From contig JAFQKI010000009.1 of assembly GCA_017396945.1 (NCBI GenBank), positions 1 to 64,000 on the forward strand: a stretch of 64,000 nucleotides of DNA. The letters are read 5' to 3'. The notes under the pieces were generated by a model. It searched no databases. It saw only the letters and a program-made list of their open reading frames with translations, and had not been told where the DNA came from. The translations under genes and the position numbers were made by a program. This document shows, one piece after another, positions 16,502 to 26,133 of the stretch (the first letter of the stretch is position 1; each line of letters opens with the position of its first letter). The stretch comes from Muribaculaceae bacterium (lineage in GTDB: Bacteria > Bacteroidota > Bacteroidia > Bacteroidales > Muribaculaceae).

Positions 16502-17518
16502 TTATTTTTTCAATAGTTCTACTTGTGAGCCATTGATGAGTTTAGCTTGACCTGAGATTACAACCGAGTCGCCTGGATTTACTCCTGATATGATTTCGTA
16601 ACTATCGCCAAGACGTTGACCAAGTTCAACTTTGTTGTAAGAAACGGTGCCGTTGTGATAAACATATACGTATTGGTTGCCGGAACCGGTTTGTTTAACC
16701 ACTGCGCGGTCGGGAACCACTACGTTGTTTTGTGCGCCAAGGTCGAGATTTACACGAGCAAACATGCCAGGACGGATTCTTTCGCCCGGGTTTTGGATTT
16801 TAACCTCAACAGTGAATGTACGGGTTAAAGGGTCGATAGTGGGATAGATTTGAGAAATCGCGCCGGTGAAAGTCTCTCCTTCATAAACGTCAAGATTTAT
16901 ATTAACGGGCATCCCAACTTTAACTTTGGTAAAATCACCTTCAGTAACATTTACAAGCACTTTGACAGTGGGGCTTAGCTGTCCGACTGTCAAAACCGGG
17001 AGTGTGCTGGTCATGTCTCCCGGATCGTAGTTGCGAGCTGTGACAACACCATTGATGGGTGAGCGTAATACTGTATTTTCAAGACGATTGAGGTATTGTG
17101 AGTTGAGGGCGTCATACTCAGCTTGGCATTGGTCAACAGCTTGTTGTGTGCCAGAACCGATTGTTACCAAGTTGATAGCGCGGTCGAGTTGAGCTTTGGC
17201 AAGGTCGCGACGTATTCTGAGCTGAGAGACTGCCGAGGTGTCGAGCTTTACAAGGATTTGACCACGAGACACTCTGTCGCCTACATCGGCAAGAATAACA
17301 GTGATGCGATCATAGCTTGAGGGTGCGATGTTGTTGGTGTTTTCGGCCTCAATGGTCGCAGTGTATTGCTTTATTTGCGGAACGCTTTGTTCATACACCT
17401 GACTGACTTCCACCATAGGAATTTCGACAGTCTCTTCTACTTTTTTTTCTTCAGAGCCACAAGATGACACTCCTAAAGCGAGAGTTAATGTGGCAATAGA
17501 TAATAAATAGGTTCTCAT
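16502..17518 (-). CDS. RND efflux periplasmic adaptor lipoprotein
   Basis: I start it at ATG 17518, giving 338 residues with a lipoprotein signal ending LGVSSC (Cys20); the open frame further upstream overlaps the tolC-like gene and has no such logic. The body has the membrane-fusion-protein order: a beta-barrel strand at the start of the mature part, a lipoyl half (PSSYDRITVILADVGDRVSRGQILVKLD), a helical hairpin (about 90-130), the second lipoyl half (VLRSPINGVVTARNYDPGDM) and a C-terminal membrane-proximal domain. It links the pump at 13329-16460 to the channel at 17538-18947. The gap to the pump gene is 41 bp. Confidence 0.92.
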   Translation of the reverse strand: MRTYLLSIATLTLALGVSSCGSEEKKVEETVEIPMVEVSQVYEQSVPQIKQYTATIEAENTNNIAPSSYDRITVILADVGDRVSRGQILVKLDTSAVSQLRIRRDLAKAQLDRAINLVTIGSGTQQAVDQCQAEYDALNSQYLNRLENTVLRSPINGVVTARNYDPGDMTSTLPVLTVGQLSPTVKVLVNVTEGDFTKVKVGMPVNINLDVYEGETFTGAISQIYPTIDPLTRTFTVEVKIQNPGERIRPGMFARVNLDLGAQNNVVVPDRAVVKQTGSGNQYVYVYHNGTVSYNKVELGQRLGDSYEIISGVNPGDSVVISGQAKLINGSQVELLKK

Positions 17519-17537
17519 TATTATTTTGTTTTTATTA

Positions 17538-18947
17538 TTATTCGTTGGTAGATGAATACTTTTCAATATCGGCATTGCCAAGCAATAGTTCAAGGTTGCT
17601 GTTGGCAATCAGGTAGTTGTAAATTGCTTGATAATATGCGAGACGAGCACGTGTCAATGCCAATTCGGAGTCGCGTAGGTCGAGATAAGACGCCGCCCCG
17701 ATTTGGAAACTACGCTCCATGATGTCATGAGCTTTATCGGCTTGATTTACACTCTCGGCGCAAGACGCGATTTGTTGCACGTTCATCTGTATATTGTCAA
17801 TGGCAAGATCTACTTGCATATTGATGGTGCGTTCAAGGTTTTCACGTTGCCAAGTCATTTCATCAACTTGAATGCGTGCTTGTTTGATTTTTGAATAGCG
17901 TTGTCCTCCTTGGAAGATAGGAAATGATAAAGTGACTCCGACGGTTGAATAGGGTGTCCAAGTGAAGTTTTTAAACATATTTCCGTTTGACATTGAAGTC
18001 CAATTGTAGTTGGCGGTAAGAGCAAGTGTAGGATACCATGCCATTTTTTGGATTTTTAATGCGTTGTTGAGTTGGTTGGTTTGTATGTCGAGCATACGTA
18101 AGTCGGTATTGTTCTCGATTGAACGACTGATAGACAATGTGTTGTCATACATTGTGGTTTCATAGTCGGCAAGAGAGACATCGGCTTTGATTGGGAGCGT
18201 TGCGTTCATTCCCATAAGGATTGAGAGTTGCAAACGAGCTTGTTTGATGGCAATTTCGGCTTGCAAGAGTTCCGGCTCAACGTTTTTTACGGCAACAGAT
18301 GTGCGAAGAACGTCATATTCAGATGCGACGCCTGCTTCATATTGTTTTTGATATACTTCTTGATTGAACAATGCGTTGTTGTAATTTTCGAGAATTACAT
18401 TGTAAGAATCCTCGGCAAGAAGTAAAGAGTAGTAGGCGCTTTTAACTTGGTTAATGAGTGATAAGCGAGATTTGCGGGCGGTCTCTATGGATTGCATAAT
18501 CTGGCTGTCGCTAAGCTTAAGAGTTGCCCATAGTTGAGGTGCGATGATTGGCATTGATGCGGAGAAGCCTAATGAGTAAGAGTTGTCAAGTCCTACTTGA
18601 ATACCGGTTTTTCCACTTGAAGAACCGCTTTCGGAAGCATCGCTTGAACCACCACCTAAAGAACCCATGCTCATGTACATGGTTTGCTTTTCTACAGTGC
18701 GGCTATATTGTCCGTTGAAACTGATGTTGGGTAATAATTGACCCAAAATCTCCTTTTTTGAATAATCCACTCGCTCGATTTCCATGTCGGCGATTTTGAT
18801 TGTGGGGTTTTCGTTTAATGCAATTGTAATGCATTGGTCGAGTGAAAGCACAAGTGTGTCGTTTTGTGCCACTTCTTGAGCCGGCATTGTCAATGGCATA
18901 GATAATGCCACTGAAGCGGCGATCGCTCCTAAAAAATTAAATTTCAT
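17538..18947 (-). CDS. TolC-family outer membrane efflux protein
   Basis: The start at ATG 18947 gives a signal peptide (MKFNFLGAIAASVALSMPLTMPAQ) and a 469-residue protein; a longer in-frame version would have no clean signal. The sequence has two TolC-type repeats, each with long amphipathic helices (NQVKSAYYSLLLAEDSYNVI, then ERTINMQVDLAIDNIQMNV) and short beta strands, ending with LRDSELALTRARLAYYQAIYNYL. A Gly/Ser-rich insert (about residues 93-110) is probably an exposed loop. It forms the outer membrane exit duct and is the first gene of the operon. A TAAATTTG element on the minus strand lies 43-50 bp before the ATG. Confidence 0.92.
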   Translation of the reverse strand: MKFNFLGAIAASVALSMPLTMPAQEVAQNDTLVLSLDQCITIALNENPTIKIADMEIERVDYSKKEILGQLLPNISFNGQYSRTVEKQTMYMSMGSLGGGSSDASESGSSSGKTGIQVGLDNSYSLGFSASMPIIAPQLWATLKLSDSQIMQSIETARKSRLSLINQVKSAYYSLLLAEDSYNVILENYNNALFNQEVYQKQYEAGVASEYDVLRTSVAVKNVEPELLQAEIAIKQARLQLSILMGMNATLPIKADVSLADYETTMYDNTLSISRSIENNTDLRMLDIQTNQLNNALKIQKMAWYPTLALTANYNWTSMSNGNMFKNFTWTPYSTVGVTLSFPIFQGGQRYSKIKQARIQVDEMTWQRENLERTINMQVDLAIDNIQMNVQQIASCAESVNQADKAHDIMERSFQIGAASYLDLRDSELALTRARLAYYQAIYNYLIANSNLELLLGNADIEKYSSTNE

Positions 18948-18989
18948 AAGATTTATAATCGGAATAATGTTTTTACATAAAATATCCCA

Positions 18990-18997
18990 CAAATTTA
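18990..18997 (-). promoter_or_regulatory. -7 element of the RND efflux operon
   Basis: The minus strand reads TAAATTTG 42 bp before the tolC-like ATG. No matching TTTG box was found 19-20 bp upstream. Confidence 0.5.
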
Positions 18998-19146
18998 CGA
19001 CAAAATCGCCAAATGAGGTATTTAAGTAGTATTAAATAAGACAAAAAGGAAAATAAATGCGCATTTTTGACGCTAAAATGCTCAAAGATGCGTATCTGTT
19101 ATGAGAGGAAATGTTGAATTGTGTTGTAGTCGCGTCATGAAACTAT

Positions 19147-20349
19147 TTAATTCATGACATCATATCCCGATGTTTTGAGCCCTTGGCGTATGGTGTCAAT
19201 ATGCTCAGAGTTGCGGGTTTCTAATTCTATGCGCAATGTGCATCCGTTGATTTGTGTTGAGCTGTTTATGCGTTCGTGGTTGACGGAAATGACGTTACCT
19301 CCAAGCTCGGCTATGACGTTGCACACCCCTGATAGTTGCCCGGGTTTGTCGCTTAGTTCAATGATGAAAGTGTAGTTGCGTCCACTTTTGTTAAGCCCGC
19401 GCGTGATGACGCGGCTGAGTATGGTGACGTCGATGTTTCCGCCCGAAACAAGGCACACAACTTTCTTGTTTTCGATGGGGACTTTGTTAAACATGGCGGC
19501 GGCAACGGCGACGGCTCCGGCACCTTCGGCAACAAGTTTTTTCTGCTCAAGTAGCGCGAGAATTGCCGCGGCGATTTCATCGTCACTCACGGTGACAACC
19601 TTATCGACATATTGATTGCAGAGGTCAAAGGTGTTTATTCCCGGCTCTTTTACGGCGATGCCGTCGGCTATAGTTGATACAGAGTTGAGGTGTTGTATTT
19701 TGCGCTCTTGAAGAGATGTGACCATGCTTGGAGCACCAGAGGATTGAACACCATAAACTTTAACGTCGGGACGTAATGTTTTTAACGCAAGAGCTACTCC
19801 TGAAATGAGTCCGCCACCACCAATAGGTACGATTACGGCGTCAACATCTGGCATATCTTCAAGTATCTCAAGCCCGATTGTTCCTTGACCGGCAATGACT
19901 TTGGGATCGTCAAACGGATGAACGAAGGTGTAACCATGCTCGGCTTGCAACTTTAATGCCATTTGGTAGGCGTCGTCATATACACCAGACACAAGACATA
20001 CCTCAGCTCCATATCCTTTTGTTGCTTCTACTTTTGAGATTGGAGCGCCGGCAGGGAGGCATATCAATGATTTTATGCCGTTGCGAGTCGCACCAAAAGC
20101 TACGCCTTGAGCGTGGTTGCCGGCAGAGCAGGCAATAACGCCTTTAGATTTTTCTTCTTCTGAAAGTTGTGAGATTTTATAATATGCACCACGCAACTTG
20201 AATGAACCTGTAAATTGCAGGTTTTCAGGTTTTAAGTATATCTTAGATTTTGTGTTGATGCGGGGTGCAGCTATGAGTTGAGTGTGACGCACTACCGGTT
20301 TTAACGTTTCGGCGGCGTGGAAAATATCGCTGATGTCAAGTTGTGCCAT
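19147..20349 (-). CDS. ilvA: Threonine ammonia-lyase with C-terminal ACT domain
   Basis: The 400-residue enzyme is PLP-dependent fold type II. The Schiff-base Lys51 lies in FTGSFKLRGAYYK, and the phosphate-binding glycine loop is PIGGGGLISG. The C-terminal ~75 residues (YTFIIELSDKPGQLSGVCNVIAELGGNV) form one ACT domain. It deaminates threonine to 2-oxobutyrate, the first step to isoleucine, and may also act on serine. Its length and single ACT domain match the shorter, catabolic-like form rather than the ~510-residue biosynthetic enzyme with two ACT modules. The start at ATG 20349 is chosen over a 24-bp upstream extension. No other branched-chain amino acid gene is nearby, so it is a lone unit. 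Confidence 0.9.
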   Translation of the reverse strand: MAQLDISDIFHAAETLKPVVRHTQLIAAPRINTKSKIYLKPENLQFTGSFKLRGAYYKISQLSEEEKSKGVIACSAGNHAQGVAFGATRNGIKSLICLPAGAPISKVEATKGYGAEVCLVSGVYDDAYQMALKLQAEHGYTFVHPFDDPKVIAGQGTIGLEILEDMPDVDAVIVPIGGGGLISGVALALKTLRPDVKVYGVQSSGAPSMVTSLQERKIQHLNSVSTIADGIAVKEPGINTFDLCNQYVDKVVTVSDDEIAAAILALLEQKKLVAEGAGAVAVAAAMFNKVPIENKKVVCLVSGGNIDVTILSRVITRGLNKSGRNYTFIIELSDKPGQLSGVCNVIAELGGNVISVNHERINSSTQINGCTLRIELETRNSEHIDTIRQGLKTSGYDVMN

Positions 20350-20415
20350 ACTGTGATTTTTATTTGATACCACAAATATAATAAAACTCTAATTAATTAT
20401 CTACTTTATGCTATG

Positions 20416-21873
20416 TTATTTGTTTATTAATGCGTTTTTTACAATGTCGAGGTAATCTTCAAGCGCAAGGACAACTTTTACTGCTACGGCTTGGCGAAAG
20501 TCGGGATTGGCAAGTTTTTCTTCTTCGGGCAGGCTGCTCATAAATAGTACTTCCAATAAAGTGTTGGGAAACTCAGTGGGAGTATTGAGAGAGAAATTAA
20601 AGTTTCCGGTAAGTCCGAAGTTCTTTAACCCCAATTCAAGTAGGCGACTGAGCATGCATTGTGCGAGGGCGCGGTTGTTGATATGTTTGTAGTATGTGCT
20701 TGTTCCCATTTCGTTGAGTGGTGAACCGCCGGCATTGTTGTGGACTGACAGCATGAGGTCAACGTTGGCGTCGATAAACGTTTGTTTCCGTTCTGCCATT
20801 GTCGGGCCGGTGTCGCCATTGCGACTTAAGACAATTTTTGCGCCTTTTGCCTCTAATAGGCGTGCGATACGCAAGACTATGTCAAGGTTGACATCTTTCT
20901 CGTTTATGCCTGTTGCGCTTATCGCACCTGGGTGTTCTCCACCATGGCCGGCATCAAGACCGATTGTGAGGTTTGCGAGAGCGAGGTTGGGAGTGTGCTT
21001 TACTGCGATTCTGAGATTGTTACCTTCGTAGTTTATGGAGTATCCCCAAGAGTATTGCTGTTTTAATTTTATGATAATCTTGAGAATATCGCTATCGGTT
21101 TGTTGGAGATCAACATATTCAATCATGCCGAGATTGCCTCGTTGTGTGAGCCAATTGGTGTTGTTTGTCGCTCCAAATAATTCTACGCAGATTATTGTTG
21201 GGTCAAGCTGTGTCCAGGATCTGTATGGGAGTCGGGCGGGAAGTGATATTGAAATCAGGTCTTGTTTACCTATGTTTGATATGGAAATACTTCCTGAGTT
21301 TACGATTGATGAGATGCTTGCGGTTGGTTTGACATATTCTTTTGAAATGTATGCAAAGCGATTTTGGGATAATGCTATTTTGTAGAGTTCGCCACATTCT
21401 TCAATCGCTTTTAGTGTTATGCCACTATCGATATATCCTATTTTAGACCCGCCGAGTCGATCGCCTCCATTGCCATATTGAAAGTAGGCTCCGGGTAATG
21501 TTGTGAGGTATATTGGGATTTGCAGGAGTGTTGCTTGTGTCTCTTGAGGTGCTTGGATTGTGTCGTCGGATGGTTTGTAAACGACATTGAAGGTTTGCGT
21601 AATAGTGTTGCCCTTATATGTTGCGGAGATATGGATTTGATTGTTCCCTTCATTAAGGTTTACAGTGCCGCCGAATGCTCCGGTTGTGTAAACATGTGTA
21701 GGTTTGTTATTAATAGTTGTGGTGGCTCCGGGGATGGTAATGGCAACAATGGTATGTTGCGCATTTGTGACTGTGTCTTGCTCGCCACGAATAATATCGA
21801 TGGTTGGGGTGGTTGCGAATACGCTTATGGTTGAGGCTACAACGAATGATAATGAGATGATGAAATTTTTCAT
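20416..21873 (-). CDS. Secreted N-acetylmuramoyl-L-alanine amidase (Amidase_3) with beta-rich N-terminal region
   Basis: The 485-residue protein has a signal peptide (MKNFIISLSFVVASTISVFA), then about 290 residues of beta-rich sequence, including an SH3-like part (GYIDSGITLKAIEECGELYKI) and an AMIN-like part before the enzyme domain. The C-terminal ~175 residues are a zinc amidase of the LytC/AmiC class: first zinc ligand in LDAGHGG, acidic ligand in INEKDVNLDI, second His in MLSVHNNAGG, and catalytic Glu in LLEVLFMSS. It cuts the bond between MurNAc and the stem peptide, typically for daughter cell separation. The N-terminal region probably targets the protein to the wall or to activators. 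It lies downstream of rpmA behind a terminator. Confidence 0.88.
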   Translation of the reverse strand: MKNFIISLSFVVASTISVFATTPTIDIIRGEQDTVTNAQHTIVAITIPGATTTINNKPTHVYTTGAFGGTVNLNEGNNQIHISATYKGNTITQTFNVVYKPSDDTIQAPQETQATLLQIPIYLTTLPGAYFQYGNGGDRLGGSKIGYIDSGITLKAIEECGELYKIALSQNRFAYISKEYVKPTASISSIVNSGSISISNIGKQDLISISLPARLPYRSWTQLDPTIICVELFGATNNTNWLTQRGNLGMIEYVDLQQTDSDILKIIIKLKQQYSWGYSINYEGNNLRIAVKHTPNLALANLTIGLDAGHGGEHPGAISATGINEKDVNLDIVLRIARLLEAKGAKIVLSRNGDTGPTMAERKQTFIDANVDLMLSVHNNAGGSPLNEMGTSTYYKHINNRALAQCMLSRLLELGLKNFGLTGNFNFSLNTPTEFPNTLLEVLFMSSLPEEEKLANPDFRQAVAVKVVLALEDYLDIVKNALINK

Positions 21874-21900
21874 GATTAAATGGTTTTGGATTGATATATA

Positions 21901-21929
21901 AAAAGGCGACCCATAGTGAGTCGCCTTTT
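21901..21929 (-). terminator. Terminator after rplU-rpmA
   Basis: A 10-bp perfect stem (21901-21910 with 21920-21929) with a 9-nt loop has T-runs on both sides, so it could work in both directions. It lies 34 bp after the rpmA stop. Confidence 0.85.
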
Positions 21930-21962
21930 GTGTCCTTTTTTTGCTGAATTTAAGCGTTTATC

Positions 21963-22223
21963 TTATGCTTCAGCGGGAGCTACGTTGATGAATTGACGAC
22001 CATTTTTGCCTTCAGAGAAAACAACAGTGCCATCAATAAGAGCGTAAAGAGTGTGATCTTTACCGATACCAACGTTTAAGCCTGGGTGGTGAACAGTACC
22101 ACGTTGACGCTTGATAATGTTACCGGCTTTAGCGAATTGACCGCCGAAAATCTTAACACCGAGTCGCTTGCTTTCTGACTCACGACCGTTCTTAGAACTA
22201 CCTACACCTTTCTTATGTGCCAT
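21963..22223 (-). CDS. rpmA: 50S ribosomal protein L27
   Basis: The 86-residue protein begins [19 protein letters not shown] and continues with GVKIFGGQ, the classic L27 start. It lacks the cleavable N-terminal extension found in Firmicutes, so the N-terminus should reach the peptidyl transferase center as in E. coli. The gene follows rplU by 20 bp, the usual pairing. Confidence 0.98.
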   Translation of the reverse strand: MAHKKGVGSSKNGRESESKRLGVKIFGGQFAKAGNIIKRQRGTVHHPGLNVGIGKDHTLYALIDGTVVFSEGKNGRQFINVAPAEA

Positions 22224-22243
22224 TTTCTTAAGATTTTAGAGGG

Positions 22244-22564
22244 TTATGCAACTACGTCTTTGATTAACACTTGGGTGAAGCATTGGCGATGACCGTTTTT
22301 GCGGCGATAGCCTTTACGTCTTTTCTTTTTGAAGACGATTACTTTTTCACCTTTTACGAGGGGACGCATTACCTCGCAAACTACTTTTGCACCTTCTACG
22401 GTAGGAGCACCAACCTTAACGGCACCGTCGGCATCAGCGAGGAGAACGCGGTCAAATTCCACGGTTTCACCTTCTTTTACTTGCTCGCCGAGATAGTGAA
22501 CATACAAGAACTTACCAGCTTCAGCTTTGAATTGTTGTCCTTGAATTTCTACAATTACGTACAT
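22244..22564 (-). CDS. rplU: 50S ribosomal protein L21
   Basis: The 106-residue protein matches L21: it begins [19 protein letters not shown] and has the basic block [20 protein letters not shown] in the C-terminal half, which binds 23S rRNA. It is the first gene of the rplU-rpmA operon. A good promoter lies about 100 bp upstream, leaving a leader of roughly 90 nt in which autoregulation could occur, although I see no clear known motif there. Confidence 0.98.
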   Translation of the reverse strand: MYVIVEIQGQQFKAEAGKFLYVHYLGEQVKEGETVEFDRVLLADADGAVKVGAPTVEGAKVVCEVMRPLVKGEKVIVFKKKRRKGYRRKNGHRQCFTQVLIKDVVA

Positions 22565-22660
22565 CTGTTTAAATAATTATTACAGGTTACTCCGTCGGGC
22601 GAGGCGCAAAATCTTGGAGCACACTACTTGATTTGAGCCCGGTGCGGAAAAATAAGCGCA

Positions 22661-22692
22661 CAAAGTTACTGCTTTTTTTCTGATTACACAAA
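22661..22692 (-). promoter_or_regulatory. Promoter of rplU-rpmA
   Basis: On the minus strand, TTTG (22692-22689) and TAACTTTG (22668-22661) are separated by 20 bp, a near-consensus Bacteroidota promoter. The leader to the rplU ATG is about 90 nt. Confidence 0.7.
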
Positions 22693-22721
22693 TTAAATTC
22701 CGATAGACCAAATGTTTTTTA

Positions 22722-22729
22722 TAATTTTG
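22722..22729 (+). promoter_or_regulatory. -7 element of the U32 gene
   Basis: TAATTTTG lies 10 bp before the first ATG (22740). The expected transcription start is therefore near 22735, making the leader very short; the second in-frame ATG at 22749 is an equally good start. Confidence 0.55.
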
Positions 22730-22739
22730 TGGAAAATTT

Positions 22740-24581
22740 ATGGATATAATGACAAAACAACGAGAAATTGAGTTGCTCGCTCCGGCTCGAGATGCGATTA
22801 TCGCAGTGGAAGCGATAAAACATGGAGCGGATGCGGTGTATATAGGTGCTTCAAGTCATGGCGCGCGTGTAGCGGCAGGAAATTCAATTGCAGATATTGC
22901 TGCAGTGGTGGAGTATGCCCATAAATTTAATGCGAGGGTATATGTTACAGTCAACACAATAATTTATGATAATGAATTGCGTGAGGTTGTGCGTCTTATT
23001 CATAATCTTTATCGTATTGGTGTTGATGCTTTGATTGTACAAGATATGGCGGTTTTGCGACTTGATATTCCACCGATCGCATTGCACGCTAGCACTCAAT
23101 GCGACACTCGTGATAAGAATAAAGCTCGATTTCTTGAGCAAGTGGGATTTTCTCAGATTGTGCTTGCAAGAGAGTTGTCATTGGATGAGATTGCCGGAAT
23201 AAAATCATCAGTAAATGTGCCACTTGAGGCATTTGTGCATGGAGCATTGTGTGTGAGTTATAGTGGCGATTGTCAAGCGAGCTGTGTTGCGATAGGTCGC
23301 AGTGCCAATCGTGGTGAATGCGCTCAAATGTGTCGGTTGCCGTATGATTTGCTTGATACATCGGGTAACAAGCTGATTTCTAATAAATATCTGTTGTCTT
23401 TGCGTGATTTAAATCGTAGCACCGATGTGGCGGCGATGATTGAAGCCGGAGTTTCTTCATTTAAAATCGAGGGGCGCTTGAAAGATGTGTCTTATGTGAA
23501 AAATACTGTTGCAGCATATCGTAGAGCTATTGACGAGGTCATTGCTCTGTATCCCGATAGATATTGCCGAAAGTCTTGTGGCGAGTCACAAGTATTATTT
23601 ACTCCAGATTTGTCTAAAAGTTTCAATAGGGGATTTACAAGATATTTTGCAGATAAGCAATCTGAAAAGCAACCAATGGCATCTATGAATACTCCAAAGT
23701 CTGTAGGGGAAAAGGTTGGCGTGGTTAAATTTGTGGCAAATGGCTATATTGTTGCAGATTTGACAACAAAACTGCATAATGGTGATGGTTTGGGTTATTT
23801 TAATACAAAAGGTGAATTTTGCGGTTTCAGATTAAATCGAGTAGAGGACTGTAAATTATTTCCGGCATCGGTGGTAGATGTCCCATCCAAAACGATATTA
23901 TATCGTAACAAAGATAAGGAATGGGATGATATAATCTATCGGGAAACGGCAACACGAATAATTAAAGTCGATTTCAAATTAAGGTCTATGGGCAATATGT
24001 TGATTCTTGATGCCGAAGATGAACGAGGAAATCAAGTAACTACAAGTATTGAAATCGAACCACAAGAGGCACGCACACCACAAGAAGACGCAAGAAAACG
24101 AGTTCTGGAAAAGGTGGGGGGCACAATATATAAGGTAAACTCGATAATTGATGAGGTGGGAGCCGTATTTGTACCGGCATCTCAGTTGACCGATTTGCGT
24201 CGTCGCACTATTGAAATGCTTGATCGAGCACAACGAATGACATATAATTATGATTGTCGTTTTCCTGAAAATAAAACAGCAAAACTGCCAATGGGTGAAA
24301 CCCTATCATATCATGATAATGTTGCAAACGTTATAGCCCATAAGTTTTATTTCGAGCATGGCGCAAAAACGATACAGCCGGCTATAGAGTTGTCTCAGCC
24401 CGAAGGTGAAAAAGTTGTGATGACAACTCGTTATTGTCTGCGTCGAGAATTGGGCTACTGCATGAAGACACTACAAGGGAAGAAAATCCCCGCTCCACTT
24501 TTTATCGAAACGGGGAATATGCGTTTCCGCTTGGATTTTAATTGTTCAGAATGTAGGATGAAAGTAGTGAAATTGGTATAG
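22740..24581 (+). CDS. U32-family protein (RlhA-like, rRNA hydroxylation type)
   Basis: The 613-residue protein has the U32 start (IELLAPARDAIIAVEAIKHGADAVYIGA), the signature block EAFVHGALCVSYSGDCQAS and further Cys residues (RGECAQMCRLPY) that fit an iron-sulfur or metal site; a C-terminal CSECRMK adds another pair. Its length, with a DUF3656-like C-terminal half, matches the RlhA branch, which hydroxylates C2501 of 23S rRNA in E. coli, rather than the ~450-residue TrhP branch. Older annotations call these collagenase-like peptidases. The rRNA role is inferred from family architecture, and prephenate as a co-substrate is known for relatives. The next gene is convergent and ends 4 bp away. 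Confidence 0.82.
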   Translation: MDIMTKQREIELLAPARDAIIAVEAIKHGADAVYIGASSHGARVAAGNSIADIAAVVEYAHKFNARVYVTVNTIIYDNELREVVRLIHNLYRIGVDALIVQDMAVLRLDIPPIALHASTQCDTRDKNKARFLEQVGFSQIVLARELSLDEIAGIKSSVNVPLEAFVHGALCVSYSGDCQASCVAIGRSANRGECAQMCRLPYDLLDTSGNKLISNKYLLSLRDLNRSTDVAAMIEAGVSSFKIEGRLKDVSYVKNTVAAYRRAIDEVIALYPDRYCRKSCGESQVLFTPDLSKSFNRGFTRYFADKQSEKQPMASMNTPKSVGEKVGVVKFVANGYIVADLTTKLHNGDGLGYFNTKGEFCGFRLNRVEDCKLFPASVVDVPSKTILYRNKDKEWDDIIYRETATRIIKVDFKLRSMGNMLILDAEDERGNQVTTSIEIEPQEARTPQEDARKRVLEKVGGTIYKVNSIIDEVGAVFVPASQLTDLRRRTIEMLDRAQRMTYNYDCRFPENKTAKLPMGETLSYHDNVANVIAHKFYFEHGAKTIQPAIELSQPEGEKVVMTTRYCLRRELGYCMKTLQGKKIPAPLFIETGNMRFRLDFNCSECRMKVVKLV

Positions 24582-24585
24582 ATTG

Positions 24586-25461
24586 TTAGAATTTGAATTT
24601 GTATCTAACTCCAAGAATGTGAACGCTTTCGCCCTCATCGCTTCCTGAGAAATCCTGATAGCGATAATATAGCCCGATTGAGTGTTTTTTTGCGATTTTG
24701 TAATCCCCGCCTATGGTATAGCGAGTTTTCTTTATACCACCGTCATCGTGATACATTTCGCATGACAGATATGGTTCAAATGGCACTGATTTAATATCGT
24801 ATGACACTTCTAATCGAGAACGAAGTACGTTTGAGCCTTTGCCTCGTTTTGCTTTTTCTTTTACTTTCCCTTCATCAGAAATTTGCCATAAATAACCATC
24901 ATATTCGATTAGTCCCATCATTTCTTTAGCCCATTCCCAATCTTCGATATTATATCTTGTGACATCGGTTTCTGTTTGGGAAATGGTGATTTCTGGTTGA
25001 TAGGTATATTGCCAACGTTCACGGAGCGAAATTTTAAAACGACCCAATTTTAAACTTCCGGTAAAAGATATGTTGAAGCGGTGGCGAGTGCGCCAAAAGT
25101 CCTCCTCGTTGTCTATTTCATAATAAGAGATGTCATCCTCATCCTCTTTCCATTGAAGTGATGAGTTTGCTCGAGTATAGTCTCGTAATAGAGTGTATCC
25201 GGCATCGGCTTTTAGCCATGAGCAGATTTTATAGCTTGTTGATATTCCAAAAGAGTATCTTGACACTTCGTTGAGTGCATCGGCTGTGCGTAGCTCCCCT
25301 TCAAATTCCGCACTCCATTTTTTGTTAATTTTTTTTTCTAAACCAACAGATGTCCATAGCCCGAAGTCGCTGACATCATCGTCTATGTTAAATTGAGCTA
25401 TTGCCGGTATTGCTATTGCAATGCTTAATATAGAGGCTGTTAAGAATCTTTTTGTGCCCAT
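24586..25461 (-). CDS. DUF2490-type outer membrane beta-barrel protein
   Basis: The 291-residue protein has a signal peptide (MGTKRFLTASILSIAIAIPAIAQ) followed by alternating-residue beta strands, many ending in aromatic residues, and a terminal Phe (GVRYKFKF), the usual outer membrane barrel signature. Openings like DFGLWTSVGLEKKINKKWS match DUF2490. It should form a 10-12-strand pore or enzyme-like barrel. It is the last gene of an operon with a VTC-domain protein and a DUF4956 membrane protein, and its start overlaps the DUF4956 gene by 22 bp, which points to coupled translation. A role in export or import linked to the upstream pair is inference only. Confidence 0.75.
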   Translation of the reverse strand: MGTKRFLTASILSIAIAIPAIAQFNIDDDVSDFGLWTSVGLEKKINKKWSAEFEGELRTADALNEVSRYSFGISTSYKICSWLKADAGYTLLRDYTRANSSLQWKEDEDDISYYEIDNEEDFWRTRHRFNISFTGSLKLGRFKISLRERWQYTYQPEITISQTETDVTRYNIEDWEWAKEMMGLIEYDGYLWQISDEGKVKEKAKRGKGSNVLRSRLEVSYDIKSVPFEPYLSCEMYHDDGGIKKTRYTIGGDYKIAKKHSIGLYYRYQDFSGSDEGESVHILGVRYKFKF

Positions 25462-26123
25462 TGTTCACGTGTTATTTTAATTGTTGAATCTACAGTGTTT
25501 ATCTCGTTCTTTATGGGAGTATAGTAAACTTTTAAAACTGCCATGTCGCGCAAAAAATCTACTGCACCCACTTCAACTTTTGTAATGTTAAGACCAAGAC
25601 GCTTTTTGAGGTCGGCAATCAGCTCATCTTCTCGATCGGGTGTGATAAGGTCTATTTTGTCATATTGAACGAGTTTGCACGATACATGCTTGAGTAGTTT
25701 TGTTCCCTCGCATACCGCAATTGTAGCAATAAATATGAGATTGGTCGCAAATAGTTCGACATAGCTTGTCGCTCCCGCAAGCGCGTTGATGACTGAGATT
25801 GCAATTATAACAAACAGATATGTCATCTCCCGCACGGGCATTGACTCAGTACGATAGCGAATTATACCGAATATCGCAAACAACCCAAGTGCAAACCCGA
25901 TTTTGATTTTCACGCTGCCTAGTAAGAAGATGAGGAAAAATATACTCAACGAGATGAGCATAAATGTGAAATAGTAGTCGCGTCGTCTAACTTTTGGGTA
26001 ATATAAAAAATGGATGATAAACCACACGATGACCATATTGAGAGTGCATCGTATGAGCAAGAACCAAAGATTGACGGTGTCAACCAACGGCGTTTCTGTG
26101 ATAGCGGTTTCGAGTTCTTCCAT
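25440..26123 (-). CDS. DUF4956 membrane protein
   Basis: The 227-residue protein has about four transmembrane helices (around residues 17-38, 50-70, 72-90 and 98-118) and a cytoplasmic C-terminal domain (about 150-227) with a beta-alpha pattern (LITPDREDELIADLKKRLGLNITKVEV). The motif GIIRYRTESMPVREMTYLF after the third helix is the typical DUF4956 block. These proteins are often encoded beside VTC-domain proteins, as here, where the VTC gene lies 10 bp upstream. A plausible role is a membrane channel or anchor for polyphosphate made by the partner, by analogy with the yeast VTC complex. That analogy is not proven. Confidence 0.8.
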   Translation of the reverse strand: MEELETAITETPLVDTVNLWFLLIRCTLNMVIVWFIIHFLYYPKVRRRDYYFTFMLISLSIFFLIFLLGSVKIKIGFALGLFAIFGIIRYRTESMPVREMTYLFVIIAISVINALAGATSYVELFATNLIFIATIAVCEGTKLLKHVSCKLVQYDKIDLITPDREDELIADLKKRLGLNITKVEVGAVDFLRDMAVLKVYYTPIKNEINTVDSTIKITREQWAQKDS

Positions 26124-26133
26124 GTTGAGATGT

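Noticed and set aside
25450..25475. A CACGTG-centred sequence considered as a ParB parS site
   Set aside because: The flanks (TTGTT and TTATT) do not form the parS palindrome; only the six-base core fits.
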